From the NCBI GenBank assembly GCA_903881085.1, contig CAIRSA010000521.1, positions 1-45,340 on the forward strand: a DNA stretch of 45,340 nt, written 5' to 3'. Under the pieces are notes generated by a model, which worked only from the letters and a program-made list of their open reading frames with translations, ran no database searches and was not told the origin of the DNA. Below, piece after piece: positions 32,225 to 42,400 of this stretch. The stretch's first letter is position 1. Every line of letters begins with the position of its first letter. Origin of the DNA: an uncultured Acidobacteriia bacterium. Its GTDB lineage: Bacteria; Acidobacteriota; Terriglobia; Bryobacterales; Bryobacteraceae. Made by a program: the position numbers and the translations under genes.

Positions 32225-33118
32225 CTACCCCCGAGTCGACACCTTATCCGCTGTGGGGAAATCGGTAGGCAGCTTCTGCGTCACCTTGCCAGTAGCAGCC
32301 CACTCCGTCCCGCGCTGCAAGGTCACAATGAAACCCACGCACTTCATCGCTTCCACATCGTGCCCCAAGGTAGTGTGGAACACCCGGCCCTTGCCGTAAG
32401 GAATCGTCATCAGCATCGGTTCATCCTCGCCGGTGCCCTTGTTCGACACGTCGGAGAACGCCGTGCCCATCACAGTGACGTTCTCCCCCGGGCCGCGCAG
32501 CTTCGAATACAACTCGTCGGCTGCATGCATCCACTCCGCGGGCATGCCCTTCATGATCGGATGCTTCGGATCGCGCACCACCACCTTGAACGGCAGCCGC
32601 GCCCCGTGGTTGCCGGCCCGGCCGGGCTTGGGATCGTGCACCATCTTGCCGTCGTGCATATAGTAATACGGGCCGGCCTTTTCGTCGCGATTGCCCCAGC
32701 CGCCGATGGCGATCATCTTGTTGAACTCCACCCATTCCGGGAAGGCGTTGTCGGCCGCGTGGTACGAAACCAGCCCGCCGCCGTCTTTCACGAACTTTTC
32801 GAAGGCCGCGTTCACGTCAGCCGGCCAGCTGTCGCCGTTGTAGTTGGAGACCACCACCTTGTACTTCGAAAACTCGGGCTTGAACGTGGAGAAGTCGCCC
32901 TTCTTGGGCGGCGAGGTCAACACGTCCACGGTGAACATCTTGGTGTCTTCGAGCAGTTGCTTCAGCACCGGAGAGGTCTTCGCCCAGGCGTGATTGTTCT
33001 GCCCGTCAATCAGCAGCACCTTGATCGGGTCCTTGGCCGCGGCCAGCTGCGGCAGCACAAACGCGGAGCCGATACCGGCGGCCCATTCGCGGCGGGAAAG
33101 TCTTTGTGTGGTGGTCAT
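32225..33118 (-). CDS. ThuA-domain protein (trehalose-utilisation-like), Tat-exported
   Basis: A 297-aa protein. The N-terminus MTTTQRLSRREWAAGIGSAF is a twin-arginine-type signal. The mature part is a ThuA domain with a class I glutamine-amidotransferase-like fold: IKVLLIDGQNNHAW, KYKVVVSNYNGD, FVKDGGGLVSYHAADNAF, DEPMLMTIPYGKGRVFHTTL and LGHD. ThuA proteins are found beside sugar oxidoreductases and are linked to trehalose or other glycoside metabolism, with no settled reaction. AAGGA 5 bases before ATG 33118 sets the start. It begins 8 bases after the Gfo/Idh gene and closes the PSD1 operon. Confidence 0.92.
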   Translation of the reverse strand: MTTTQRLSRREWAAGIGSAFVLPQLAAAKDPIKVLLIDGQNNHAWAKTSPVLKQLLEDTKMFTVDVLTSPPKKGDFSTFKPEFSKYKVVVSNYNGDSWPADVNAAFEKFVKDGGGLVSYHAADNAFPEWVEFNKMIAIGGWGNRDEKAGPYYYMHDGKMVHDPKPGRAGNHGARLPFKVVVRDPKHPIMKGMPAEWMHAADELYSKLRGPGENVTVMGTAFSDVSNKGTGEDEPMLMTIPYGKGRVFHTTLGHDVEAMKCVGFIVTLQRGTEWAATGKVTQKLPTDFPTADKVSTRG

Positions 33119-33126
33119 GATGTCCT

Positions 33127-34419
33127 TTATAGATTGTAAGGCTTGCGCATGTCGCGGCGAAGCAGCTTGGCGGCCGTGTCGTCGTATAGGATCTTCTGTT
33201 GCTCCGCATCCCAACTGATCTTGCGGCCGGTCAGCATGGCGATCTGGCCCAGCCAGCCGGGCGTGGCCGAGCGGTGGGCAATCCGGGCAGGCGTGATGGT
33301 CTCCTGGCGCGACTTCACGCATTCGATGAACTGCCGATAGTGGTCGGCACTCTTCGTCAGATGGATCTCATCGGGCCCGATGGTGGACTGCAAGATGCCG
33401 GCCGGCTCGGCCTTGATGCCGCTGCGGTCCACCCAGATCCAGCCCTTGTCGCCAATCCATTTGGTGCCGCTGGTAATGTCCTTGTGGCCGCCGGCGATGA
33501 TCATCTCCACGCCGCCCGCGTACTTCAGCGAGATGCGGTAGCGGCGCGCGGAGTTCCACAGCTCGGTGCGCGACGGGTATTCACCGACGCCCGAAACTTC
33601 GTACGGGCCGGTCTCATCCCAACCCATGCCCCAATGCGCGATGTCGCAATGGTGGCCAATCCAGTCCATCAACTGGCCGCCGCCGTAGTCGAGATTCCAG
33701 CGCCAGTTCTGATGGACGCGCGCGGCGGAGTACGGCGCTTCCGGTGCCGGGCCGAGCCAGCGGTCATAGTAAAGGTTCGCCGGCGGATCGGAGATGGCGA
33801 CGTTGCCCTTCATGCGAGCGTAGTCGAAAGGCCCATCGGGCAGTCCGACCTCTACGCGCGTCACTTTGCCGATGCGGCCGTTGCGCACCAGCTCGCAGGC
33901 CTGGTGAAATTGCGGCTTCGACCGCTGCCAGCTGCCGGTCTGCCAGATGCGGTTGTTCTTCTTCACGGCGGCCACGATCTCCATGCCCTCGTGGAAATTG
34001 TGGGCCAGCGGCTTTTCGCCGTACACGTCCTTGCCTGCCTTGAGTGCGGCCGTGGCCACCAGTCCGTGCCAGTGGTCGGGACAGGCCATCGAAACCGCGT
34101 CGATATCGCGCCGGTAGATCACCTCTTCAAAGGCGTGATAGGTGGCGCAGTCTTTGCTCGCATAGGCCTTGTTGACCTTATCGCGCGCGTCGGTCAGATG
34201 CGCTTCGTCCAGGTCGCAGACGGCCACCACTTTGCACTCGGCGATCTTCAGGAAGTTGCTGAGATGCCCGTTGCCCATGTTGCCACAGCCGATGGTTGCG
34301 AGGTTGACGCGGCTGTTGGGCGGCACTGCGCCGCCGCGGCCAAGCGCCGAAGCTTTAACGATCATTGGGAACGCCGCGGGTGCGGCGAGGGATTGGAGGA
34401 ATTGTCTACGATTGCTCAT
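33127..34419 (-). CDS. Gfo/Idh/MocA-family oxidoreductase, Tat-exported
   Basis: A 430-aa NAD(P)-dependent sugar dehydrogenase-like protein. The twin-arginine signal is MSNRRQFLQSLAAPAAFPMI. The Rossmann fold follows (VNLATIGCGNMGNGHL), and the catalytic EKP motif is in DVYGEKPLAHN. The C-terminal domain includes YDRWLGPAPEAPYS and WNLDYGGGQLMDWIGHHCDI, with HHCD as the likely active-site His region. Export by Tat fits a folded, cofactor-loaded periplasmic enzyme that oxidises or epimerises sugars. It sits between the DUF1501 and ThuA genes with gaps of 7 and 8 bases. Confidence 0.93.
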   Translation of the reverse strand: MSNRRQFLQSLAAPAAFPMIVKASALGRGGAVPPNSRVNLATIGCGNMGNGHLSNFLKIAECKVVAVCDLDEAHLTDARDKVNKAYASKDCATYHAFEEVIYRRDIDAVSMACPDHWHGLVATAALKAGKDVYGEKPLAHNFHEGMEIVAAVKKNNRIWQTGSWQRSKPQFHQACELVRNGRIGKVTRVEVGLPDGPFDYARMKGNVAISDPPANLYYDRWLGPAPEAPYSAARVHQNWRWNLDYGGGQLMDWIGHHCDIAHWGMGWDETGPYEVSGVGEYPSRTELWNSARRYRISLKYAGGVEMIIAGGHKDITSGTKWIGDKGWIWVDRSGIKAEPAGILQSTIGPDEIHLTKSADHYRQFIECVKSRQETITPARIAHRSATPGWLGQIAMLTGRKISWDAEQQKILYDDTAAKLLRRDMRKPYNL

Positions 34420-34426
34420 GACGGTA

Positions 34427-35821
34427 TCAAGTTAAGATGGACTTCAAGACATTGCCGTGGACGTCGGTAAGCCTGTAATGACGGCCCTGGAACTTATAAG
34501 TAAGGCGCAGATGGTCCACGCCCAGACAGTGCATCATGGTGGCGTGCAGGTCGTGCACCTCCACCGGGTTTTCTACGACGTTATAGCTGAAGTCGTCGGT
34601 CTCGCCGTAAGTCAGGCCGCCCTTAATGCCGCCGCCCGCCATCCAGATGGAGAAGCACCGCGGATGATGGTCGCGGCCGTAGTTGGTCTCGGTCAGCGTG
34701 CCTTGCGAATAGACGGTGCGGCCGAATTCGCCCGACCAGACGACCAGGGTTTCGTCGAGCATGCCGCGCTGTTTCAGGTCCTGGATCAAGGCCGCCGACG
34801 GCTGATCGGTCTGCATGCACTGTCCGCGGATCTCCTTGGGCAGGTTGCCGTGCTGATCCCAGCCGCGATGGAACAGTTGAATGAAGCGCACGCCGCGCTC
34901 GGCCAGCCGGCGGGCGAGGATGCAGTTCGCCGCATAGGAGCCGGGCTTGCGCGCATCGGGGCCGTAGAGTTCGAATGTTTCGGGCGATTCCTTCGACATG
35001 TCAGCCAGTTCAGGAACTGAGCTCTGCATGCGGAAGGCCATCTCATACTGGGCGATGCGGGCGGCGATTTCGGGGTCCTGATACTCGTCGTAGTTCAGCT
35101 TGTTCAGCGCGCCCAGGTCGTCAAGAAAGCGGCGTCGCGCGGTGGGCGTATAGCCGCTGGGGTTCGAAAGATACAGCACCGGATCGGTGCCGGAGCGGAA
35201 CTTCACGCCCTGATATTGGCTGGGCAGAAAGCCGCTTGCCCACTGCCGGTCGGCCAGTGCCTGCGAGTTGCCGCCGCCCTGCGAAACCATCACCACGAAG
35301 GCGGGCAGGTCCTGGCTTTCGGCGCCCAAGCCGTATGACACCCACGAGCCCATGCTCGGCCGCCCGGCCAGTTGGAAGCCGGTTTGGAAGAAGGTCAGCG
35401 CAGGGTCGTGATTGATCGCCTCGGTGCGGACGGACTTGATGAGGCAGAGGTCGTCGGCCACCTTGGCCGTGTGGGGCAGCAGTTCGCTGAGCCACATGCC
35501 GCTCTTGCCGTGCTGAGCGAACTTGAAGATCGAGGGCGCAGTGGGGAACGTGGCCTGATACGCGGTCATGCCGGTGAGGCGCTGGCCCTTGCGGACGGAC
35601 TCCGGTAGATCCTTGCCGCGTTGATCCGCGAGCGCGGGCTTGTGGTCGAACAGGTCCAGTTGCGATGGCGCGCCATGCTGAAACAGGTAGATCACCCGCT
35701 TGGCTTTCGGCGCAAAGTGCGGTAGGCCGGGCAGCGCGCCGGCGGCTTGCGCATCGCGCGATAGCAGGGTGTTGAGGGCGGCGAAACCGGCGCCGCCTCG
35801 AAGCAGGTCTCTGCGCGTCAT
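34427..35821 (-). CDS. DUF1501 protein (sulfatase-like fold), Tat-exported
   Basis: A 464-aa DUF1501 protein. It has a twin-arginine signal (MTRRDLLRGGAGFAALNTLL), then KRVIYLFQHGAPSQLDLFDH and, towards the C-terminus, LVVWSGEFGRTVYSQG and GRDHHPRCFSIWMAGGGIKG, which are the landmarks of the family and suggest an alkaline-phosphatase/sulfatase-like metal site. DUF1501 genes are nearly always paired with PSD1-type genes in Planctomycetes, Verrucomicrobia and Acidobacteria, as here, with a 4-base ATGA overlap. The pair is thought to act in the breakdown of complex sulfated or methylated glycans, but the activity is unproven. Confidence 0.93.
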   Translation of the reverse strand: MTRRDLLRGGAGFAALNTLLSRDAQAAGALPGLPHFAPKAKRVIYLFQHGAPSQLDLFDHKPALADQRGKDLPESVRKGQRLTGMTAYQATFPTAPSIFKFAQHGKSGMWLSELLPHTAKVADDLCLIKSVRTEAINHDPALTFFQTGFQLAGRPSMGSWVSYGLGAESQDLPAFVVMVSQGGGNSQALADRQWASGFLPSQYQGVKFRSGTDPVLYLSNPSGYTPTARRRFLDDLGALNKLNYDEYQDPEIAARIAQYEMAFRMQSSVPELADMSKESPETFELYGPDARKPGSYAANCILARRLAERGVRFIQLFHRGWDQHGNLPKEIRGQCMQTDQPSAALIQDLKQRGMLDETLVVWSGEFGRTVYSQGTLTETNYGRDHHPRCFSIWMAGGGIKGGLTYGETDDFSYNVVENPVEVHDLHATMMHCLGVDHLRLTYKFQGRHYRLTDVHGNVLKSILT

Positions 35822-38682
35822 TGTTTGGTCACCGCCTCATCGAGATTTAAGAGCATGCTGGCTACGGATGCGAAGGCCGCCAGTTCGCGAGGCGCGATGG
35901 CAGGGTCCGGCGGCGAGGCGCCTTGGTTGAGGAATGCGCCTGCTTCCTGATCCTTGCCCGCGAAGTAATCGAGGTGATATTGCAGGCTGCCCTTCAGAAC
36001 TTCGCGCTCTTTTGTGGAGGGCGCGCGGCCGGTGACCAGGCGGAAGCCATAGCCCAATTTATCCGTACCGCCCTCCTTGATCATGCGCTGGCCGATGAAG
36101 CGCGCGGCCTCCAGAAACGTCGTGTCATTCATCAGGTTCAATGCTTGCAGAGGCGTGTTGGTGCGGTTCTCGCGCACCACGCAGGCCTCGCGATTGGCCG
36201 CATCGAAGTTCACCATCATGGGTGGCGCCACGGTGCGCTTCCAGAATGTATAGAGGCCGCGGCGGTAAAGGTCTTCGCCATTGCCGGGCTTATATTCGGC
36301 GGTCTGCATGGTGATCTCTTTATACAGGCCGTCGGGTTGATATGGCCGCACGGAGGGGCCGCCGACTTTATCGATCAGCAGGCCTGCTTCGGCCAGAGCG
36401 GAGTCGCGGATCACTTCGGGCGACAAGCGGAAGCGCGGGCCTCGCGCGAGCAGGCGGTTGTCGGGGTCTTTCTGGATGACGTCAGGCGCGGCCTTCGATG
36501 ACCGCTTATAGGCCTCGCTGGTCACGATGAGCTTCTGCAGCGCTTTCACGTTCCATCCGCTTTCCATGAACTCGACGGCCAGCCAGTCTAGCAGTTCAGG
36601 ATGCACGGGCCATTCGCCTTGCGAGCCGAAATCCTCGGTGGTCTTCACGATGCCGGTGCCGAAGTACATCTGCCAGAAGCGGTTCACCGTCACGCGGGCA
36701 AGCATCGGGTTGTCGCGCGAAATCAGCCACTGCGCGAAGCCCAGTCGATTGTTCGGCGCGCCTGCGGGCAGCGGCGGTAGCACGGCGGGCACGCCTGGTT
36801 CGACCTTTTCTCCGGGCTTGTCGTAGGCGCCGCGGATGAGTGTGAACGTGTCCTTACGCTTGGCCATTTCGGCCATCACCATCACGGTGGGGAAGCTGCG
36901 CACCAGCAGTTCGCGCTCGTACTTCAAGCCTGCCAGCGTGCGGTATTCGGCGTGTGTTTCGAGCGATGCCCAGCGGCGCGCATCATTGGAATCGGGCTTG
37001 GCGATGGCGGCCACTTCCTCTGGCGAAAGGACGCGCGAGTAGATCCGCACCCCATCAATCTTGCCTTTGAACACGCCGCCGCCTCCGCCGCCGATGCGCA
37101 GCGGTTCGGGGAACGGCTTGCTGGCGTTGTTGAACGGACGATAGAGCGTATCGGCCGTGACCTTCATTTCGATAGGCGCGCCATCGACGTAAACCTTGAT
37201 GCCTTCGGCCATGCGCGAACCGGTGTACGTTGTCGCGATGTGGTGGCGGCCTGCGGGCAGTTCGGCGGCGGAGTCGATACGAATGGCGTCATCGGCATAG
37301 GCGCTGGTCATGTGGACGTGCAGCTTGCCCTTCATGATATAGATGCCGAAGCCCTTGCCGCGGGCGTTATTGGTCATGCGCGAGAGCACGGTACCTTCGG
37401 CGGTTTCGACCCAGGCGGCGTAGGTGTGCTGGTCTTCGATATCGAAAGCGGCCTTGCCTGCGGCGTCGACCACTTTGCCGCTGAACCCTTCGTCATTGCT
37501 GTAGTCGAGCGCGATGGTGGGCGTCCACTTCGTGCCCACCGGCGCCATGCCGCCTTCAAACGGCTTCACCTTCGCTTCGGCGGCGGCGATCTTGGCATCC
37601 AGGGCATCGAGCTGCTTCTGTTGGTCCGCGGTCGGCGCAGGAACCAGCGGCGGCGAGTTGCCGTACTTCATCGCACGCCCCAATTCCGGGATGTTATTGA
37701 AGTAGGCGAAGACCTGATAAAACTCCTTCTGCGTGAACGGATCGTACTTGTGGTTATGGCAGCGTGTGCAGCCTAGCGTGAGGCCTAGGAAAACGGTGGA
37801 CGTGGTCTCCACGCGATCGACCACATACTCGACAGCGTATTCAGCAGGGATGATGCCATCTTCGGTGTTGGCGCGGTGGTTGCGATTGAAGCCGGTGGCG
37901 ATCTTCTGATCGAGCGTCGCGCCCGGCAGCATGTCGCCGGCGATCTGTTCCAGCGCGAACTGATCGAAGCGCATGTTGCGGTTGAAGGCGTTGATGACCC
38001 AGTCGCGCCAGCGCCACATCACGCGCTCGCCATCGAACTGATAGCCGTTGGAATCGGCGTAGCGCGCCGCATCCAGCCAGCGCACGGCCATGCGTTCGCC
38101 GTAGCGCGGCGAGGCAAGCAGGCGCTCTACGGCCGCTTCGTAGTTGCGGTCTTTCTGGAAGGCATCGAGTTCAGCGGGTGAGGGCGGCACGCCGGTCAAA
38201 TCGATCGATACGCGGCGGAGCAATGTTTCCGGGTTCGCAGCGGCCGTAGGCGTGAGGCCTTCGCGCTGCAGGCGGGCTTCGATGAAGCGATCTATGGGAT
38301 GCTTCGCATTGCCTGCCGGAAGCGGGGCGCGCTTCGGGGCGATGAACGACCAGTGCGCCTGCCACGGTCCGCCTTGTGCCGCCCACGTTTTGAGCGTCTC
38401 GATTTCAGCCGCGCTGAGCTTCAAGCCGCTGTGCACGGGCGGCATGCGCATCGCATCTTTCTCAGCGGTGATGCGCTTCACCAGCGCCCCGCTCAAGATA
38501 ACTCGCTTGGCTTGCTGTTCCACGTCAAGCCGCAGCGGTATCTTCTTCGTCGCTGCGTCCGGCCCGTGACAGAAGTAGCACTTGTCGGAAAGGATGGGAC
38601 GCACGTCGCGATTGAATTCGATCTCGCGCGGCGCGGCGGACAGTAGCGCCGGGAGCGCGAGCAGGGGCCAGAGAAACCGCAT
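35818..38682 (-). CDS. PSD1-type protein: cytochrome c, DUF1549, LamG and DUF1553 domains
   Basis: A 954-aa exported protein. The signal peptide MRFLWPLLALPALLSAAP is followed by a planctomycete-type cytochrome c domain with one heme motif (CYFCH, residues 35-39). Next comes DUF1549 (about 125-330; DRFIEARLQREGLTPTAAAN, RWLDAARYADSNGYQFDGER, LGCTRCHNHKYDPFTQKEFY, which has a second CxxCH), a concanavalin/LamG insertion (about 370-570; YAAWVETAEGTVLSRMTNNA) and DUF1553 (about 650-900; RLGFAQWLISRDNPMLARVT). The LamG part suggests glycan binding. It leads the operon with DUF1501, Gfo/Idh and ThuA. No Shine-Dalgarno is present; TATAAT lies 6 bases before the ATG. Confidence 0.93.
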   Translation of the reverse strand: MRFLWPLLALPALLSAAPREIEFNRDVRPILSDKCYFCHGPDAATKKIPLRLDVEQQAKRVILSGALVKRITAEKDAMRMPPVHSGLKLSAAEIETLKTWAAQGGPWQAHWSFIAPKRAPLPAGNAKHPIDRFIEARLQREGLTPTAAANPETLLRRVSIDLTGVPPSPAELDAFQKDRNYEAAVERLLASPRYGERMAVRWLDAARYADSNGYQFDGERVMWRWRDWVINAFNRNMRFDQFALEQIAGDMLPGATLDQKIATGFNRNHRANTEDGIIPAEYAVEYVVDRVETTSTVFLGLTLGCTRCHNHKYDPFTQKEFYQVFAYFNNIPELGRAMKYGNSPPLVPAPTADQQKQLDALDAKIAAAEAKVKPFEGGMAPVGTKWTPTIALDYSNDEGFSGKVVDAAGKAAFDIEDQHTYAAWVETAEGTVLSRMTNNARGKGFGIYIMKGKLHVHMTSAYADDAIRIDSAAELPAGRHHIATTYTGSRMAEGIKVYVDGAPIEMKVTADTLYRPFNNASKPFPEPLRIGGGGGGVFKGKIDGVRIYSRVLSPEEVAAIAKPDSNDARRWASLETHAEYRTLAGLKYERELLVRSFPTVMVMAEMAKRKDTFTLIRGAYDKPGEKVEPGVPAVLPPLPAGAPNNRLGFAQWLISRDNPMLARVTVNRFWQMYFGTGIVKTTEDFGSQGEWPVHPELLDWLAVEFMESGWNVKALQKLIVTSEAYKRSSKAAPDVIQKDPDNRLLARGPRFRLSPEVIRDSALAEAGLLIDKVGGPSVRPYQPDGLYKEITMQTAEYKPGNGEDLYRRGLYTFWKRTVAPPMMVNFDAANREACVVRENRTNTPLQALNLMNDTTFLEAARFIGQRMIKEGGTDKLGYGFRLVTGRAPSTKEREVLKGSLQYHLDYFAGKDQEAGAFLNQGASPPDPAIAPRELAAFASVASMLLNLDEAVTKQ

Positions 38683-38688
38683 GCCGCA

Positions 38689-38694
38689 ATTATA
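38689..38694 (-). promoter_or_regulatory. -10 element for leaderless PSD1 operon transcript
   Basis: A perfect TATAAT on the minus strand ends 6 bases before the ATG at 38682. Initiation there would put the transcript start at or near the first codon. No clear -35 box is seen at the usual distance. Confidence 0.45.
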
Positions 38695-38706
38695 TTATGT
38701 TTGCGG

Positions 38707-39462
38707 CTAGCGAGTACCGAAGGTGAAGGCGGTGACGTAGGCGTCGGCAAGGATTCCCGCGCCGGTTGTCGCGGCCTTGAGCCGGTGCGGGTCCATGGCT
38801 TCCTGATCTCCTGCGTATGCTGCGCGTACAAGTTCGATGAGGCCGGCGCGGTTAACTCGGATTGCGGCGTAGATGCGGTCGAGCAATGTTGCGGCGGCCA
38901 GTGCATACGTTGCGCCGGCTGCTTGCGGTACACGCTTGCCCAGGTCGAAGGTTGGTGAACTGCGCTCGATCACAGTGTGCAACTTCACGTCTTCTTTGCC
39001 GGGAGGCGGGGGCAGCAGTTCCCGCATCATTGCCAACGGCGAGTCAGACGGCGTTAAGGCGTGCGCCGGGCAGGTGCTGTCTTCGATGAGGTGGGCGAGA
39101 GTGCCTGCGTATTGGGCGGCGTTGATCGTGTCGTGCACCTGAATGGCGGCCGCCAGGTTGCGCAGCAGGTATTCGAGTGACTCCAGGTCTTCAGCACGCT
39201 TCCATGTCACGTTATGAATCGCCCGTCCACTGACCTCACAGTACAGCTTCATGCGCGACTTCTCGGCCGGTTCGGCATTGTGATAGATGTCCGGGTAGAG
39301 GCAGTAGCGGGTGGCCAGACTTTCGTATTCGGTGGACCACTGCTGTCGCATCTCCGCGGGCAGCGACTGCATGGCGGCGCGGGTGATCAGTTCATGCACC
39401 GGATCGTGCCAGGCTATTGCGCCTGGCACGGTCAGCAGCAAAATCGCAAAAGAACGAAGCAT
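38707..39462 (-). CDS. zinc-dependent P1/S1-nuclease or phospholipase C-like protein, exported
   Basis: A 251-aa exported protein. After the signal peptide (MLRSFAILLLTVPGAIA) the mature chain would start WHDPVH, giving Trp-1 and His-6, the exact spacing of N-terminal zinc ligands in P1 nuclease and bacterial phospholipase C. LAHLIEDSTCPAH supplies an H-x3-D-x5-H zinc motif as in that fold. Family members use three zinc ions to cut nucleic acids or phospholipids. Other ligands are less obvious, so activity is not certain. ATG at 39462 overlaps the stop of the receptor gene (TAATG), so enzyme and receptor are translated from one message. Confidence 0.78.
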   Translation of the reverse strand: MLRSFAILLLTVPGAIAWHDPVHELITRAAMQSLPAEMRQQWSTEYESLATRYCLYPDIYHNAEPAEKSRMKLYCEVSGRAIHNVTWKRAEDLESLEYLLRNLAAAIQVHDTINAAQYAGTLAHLIEDSTCPAHALTPSDSPLAMMRELLPPPPGKEDVKLHTVIERSSPTFDLGKRVPQAAGATYALAAATLLDRIYAAIRVNRAGLIELVRAAYAGDQEAMDPHRLKAATTGAGILADAYVTAFTFGTR

Positions 39463-42400
39463 TAGAAGACCAGCTTCAAGCTTAGCTGAACATTGCGTCC
39501 GAGAGCTGCGGACGAGATGGTGCCGAAGTCGCGGCTGGAGGCCGATACGCTGGGGTTGTTGAACTGGGCGTGATTAAAGATATTGAACGCCTCAGCCCGG
39601 AAGGTCAATCTTTTGGCTTCACTCCACAGCGGGAAGTCTTTCATGAGCGTCATATTGAAGTTTTCGCGGCCGGGTCCGCGAATGATGCGCGGTGCGCTGT
39701 TGCCCCAACTGGCGGCCGGCGGGGCCATGAAAACGCCGCCCGGGCCCGGGTCGAAGTAGAAGTTGCTAGTACGCGGAAGTCCATCGCCGCCTTTCAATGT
39801 CTGCACCTGGCGAGGATCAAGGTACACGATCTTGCCGGTGCGGTCAGGGCGGCGCGAACCGACTGCGGTGCTGATGTTCGGCGTGAGCCAAGCGCCGGTC
39901 TGGAACTGGCTGGTGCCGGAGAATTTCCAGCTGCCGAAGGCTTTGCTGTAGAAGTTGTGGCCCTTGCGCAGGAAGGGCAGTTCGTAGACGTAGTTCAGTA
40001 CCAGGATGTGGTTTCGGTCGAAATCGGAGTGGGATTTTTCGGCCCGGAAGTTCTGGCTGTTTTCGGCTGTGGTGCCGTCTGAGGAACCATCGTCAAGCGC
40101 CTTGGAGAAGGTGTAGGAGACGCCGTAGCTGAGCCCCTTGCGGGCGCGGCTATTGAGGCCAACCTGCAGGCCGTGATAGTTGGAGGAGGCGGAGCTTTCG
40201 ATCATCAGAATCGTGGTGTAGCCCTGGTAGGGGCGCAAAGCGTTGATGTTGATTGCGGTGTTTGCCACCTGCACAGCCGGCTGCACCTGGTTGATGTCGA
40301 CTTTGCGCACGTTGTGACGCGTTTGCGAGGTCACGTAGTTGATGTCGAGAATGGCTCCGCCGGGGATTCGAGTTTGGATGCCGAAGTTGGCTTTCAATGT
40401 CATTGCGGGGCGGAAATCAGGACGCATGCCACCAAGGGCGAGTGGGAATTTTGCCGCGGCGGCGCCTGCGCCGGGGTCGGCCAGCGGACCAAAATCCACC
40501 TCCGTGATGTTGCCGAACGGCGGGTTGGGGCCGAGCGCCTCAAACAGGCCGCTGCGCAGAACGTCGGTAAAGAATCCGGCGCCGCTGCGAATGGAGAGTT
40601 TGCCGGTCCCGGTGGGATCCCAAGCGATGCCCAGGCGGGGCAGGGTGGCGAAGTGGTTTTGCGCAATGCCGCGCGGGACGCTGGGGCGAAAGAGCGCCTT
40701 AACTGCCGGATCATTGGACTGCGCAAATCGCGTGTCAAAGTTGTTGTAGAACTGGCTGCCCGGGATGTATAAACCGTCGTAACGGTTGCCGATGCCCGGT
40801 TGCAGCGTGCCTACGCCCGTGCCTGACGGAATAATACGAGGCGCCTGTGAGGGGTCCCAAAGCTTAGGGTCGAAGTTGGCCACGTTGTTTTCGGCCAGGT
40901 GATTGGGAATGTTGTAGGCGAAGCGGACACCGTAATCGAGGCTGAGGTTGCGCCGTAGCTTCCAGGTGTCGGCTACGTACCATTCCAACTCCGTAAAGCG
41001 GACCTGCATGAAGACGAGGTTTTGCGCCTCCCTCCATGACGCGAAGTTGCCGAGCAGCGTATCTGCCAGTGCGTTGCCGCTGGTATAGGGGTTGCCGGCG
41101 GTGGAGAACGCGACATTGCCCATCAACAGGCGCGAGGTGGCGTTATCGGCCTCGTTCTTGCGGTTGCGGATGGCCAGGACGCCGGCTTTGAAGTTGTGCT
41201 TGCCGCGGACGTGGCTGATGTCGTCCGTGACGCTGAAGTCGGCAGTCGGCGCCTGCCAGGCTCCGGCTGAGCCGGAGATGCTGGAGTAGCCGGAGATGGC
41301 GATGGCCGGGATTCCGTAGTTCTGAATATCGTTGCCGAACAGCTCCTTGATGTTGAAGCCGTACTGCGAGGCCTGATCGCGGGTGCCGAACGCGGGCCAG
41401 CGGATGTTGAGGTAGTTCACCTGCGCCATCACTTTGTTGATGGTGGAGGGGTTGATCACATCGGACCAGATGATCTTCTGCATGGTGGCCTTGTTGCGGC
41501 GGATGAAGCCGTGCGTGGGGTAGGGGCCGTTTACAAAGTCAGTGACGTTGCTGCCGGTGCCGTAGAGGATGCTGTAGCTGAGGCGCTGGTTCTGATTGAG
41601 CTGGTAGTCCACTTTGAAGATGTCTTCGCGGCGCGTGTCCGGATTGGGCAACTGGAAGGTGGTGTTGTTGGGCGATGCCGTATCGGTGTACAGCCCGGCC
41701 AGCTTTTGCATTTCGTTGTACACGTTCATGATCGCCTGGCCGTTGGGGGTGATGTACTGGCGTGGCACGATGTTGCGGCCGGTGGAGTTGGCGGCGGTGG
41801 CGCGGCTGGGGTCGGCGATGGGCTGGCCGCGCAGCGCGACGACGGGGAAGTTGGAAGGGTAGAGCAGCGTAGAGCCGCTGGTGATGATGCCCGAGCGCTC
41901 CGATGTGGACGGCGTGGTGGCCAGCATGGTCTGGTTTTGCGCACGGCGCTTGTACTCCTGGCCGGCGAAGAAGAACAGCTTCTGGCGGGCTGTATTGAAT
42001 TTGCCGGGGATGGTTACGGGGCCGCCTAGCGCCCAGCCGAAGTTGTTGTAGCGTAGCTTGTTTTTGGTGGCGTCAAAGAAGCTTCGCGAGTCCATTTTGT
42101 TGTTGCGAAAGAACTCGTATAGCGAGCCGTGGAAGTCCTTGGTACCGCTGCGCGTGGCGTAGTTGATCTGCACGCCGGAATTGCGGCCGTATTCGGCGCT
42201 GTAGCCGGAGGTAACGATTGCGACCTCCTGCACCCAATCGGGGCTGACCTGGTTGGTCTGCGAACCCATGCTGCCGCTATCGAGGTTAAAGCCTCCGTCC
42301 ACCGAGGCCAGGTTGTAGACACCACGGGCGCCGTTCACTGAGTAATTTGTCAGGCTTGCCGCGATGTCGGTGACCCCCAGATCGGTGGTCACGGCAACGC

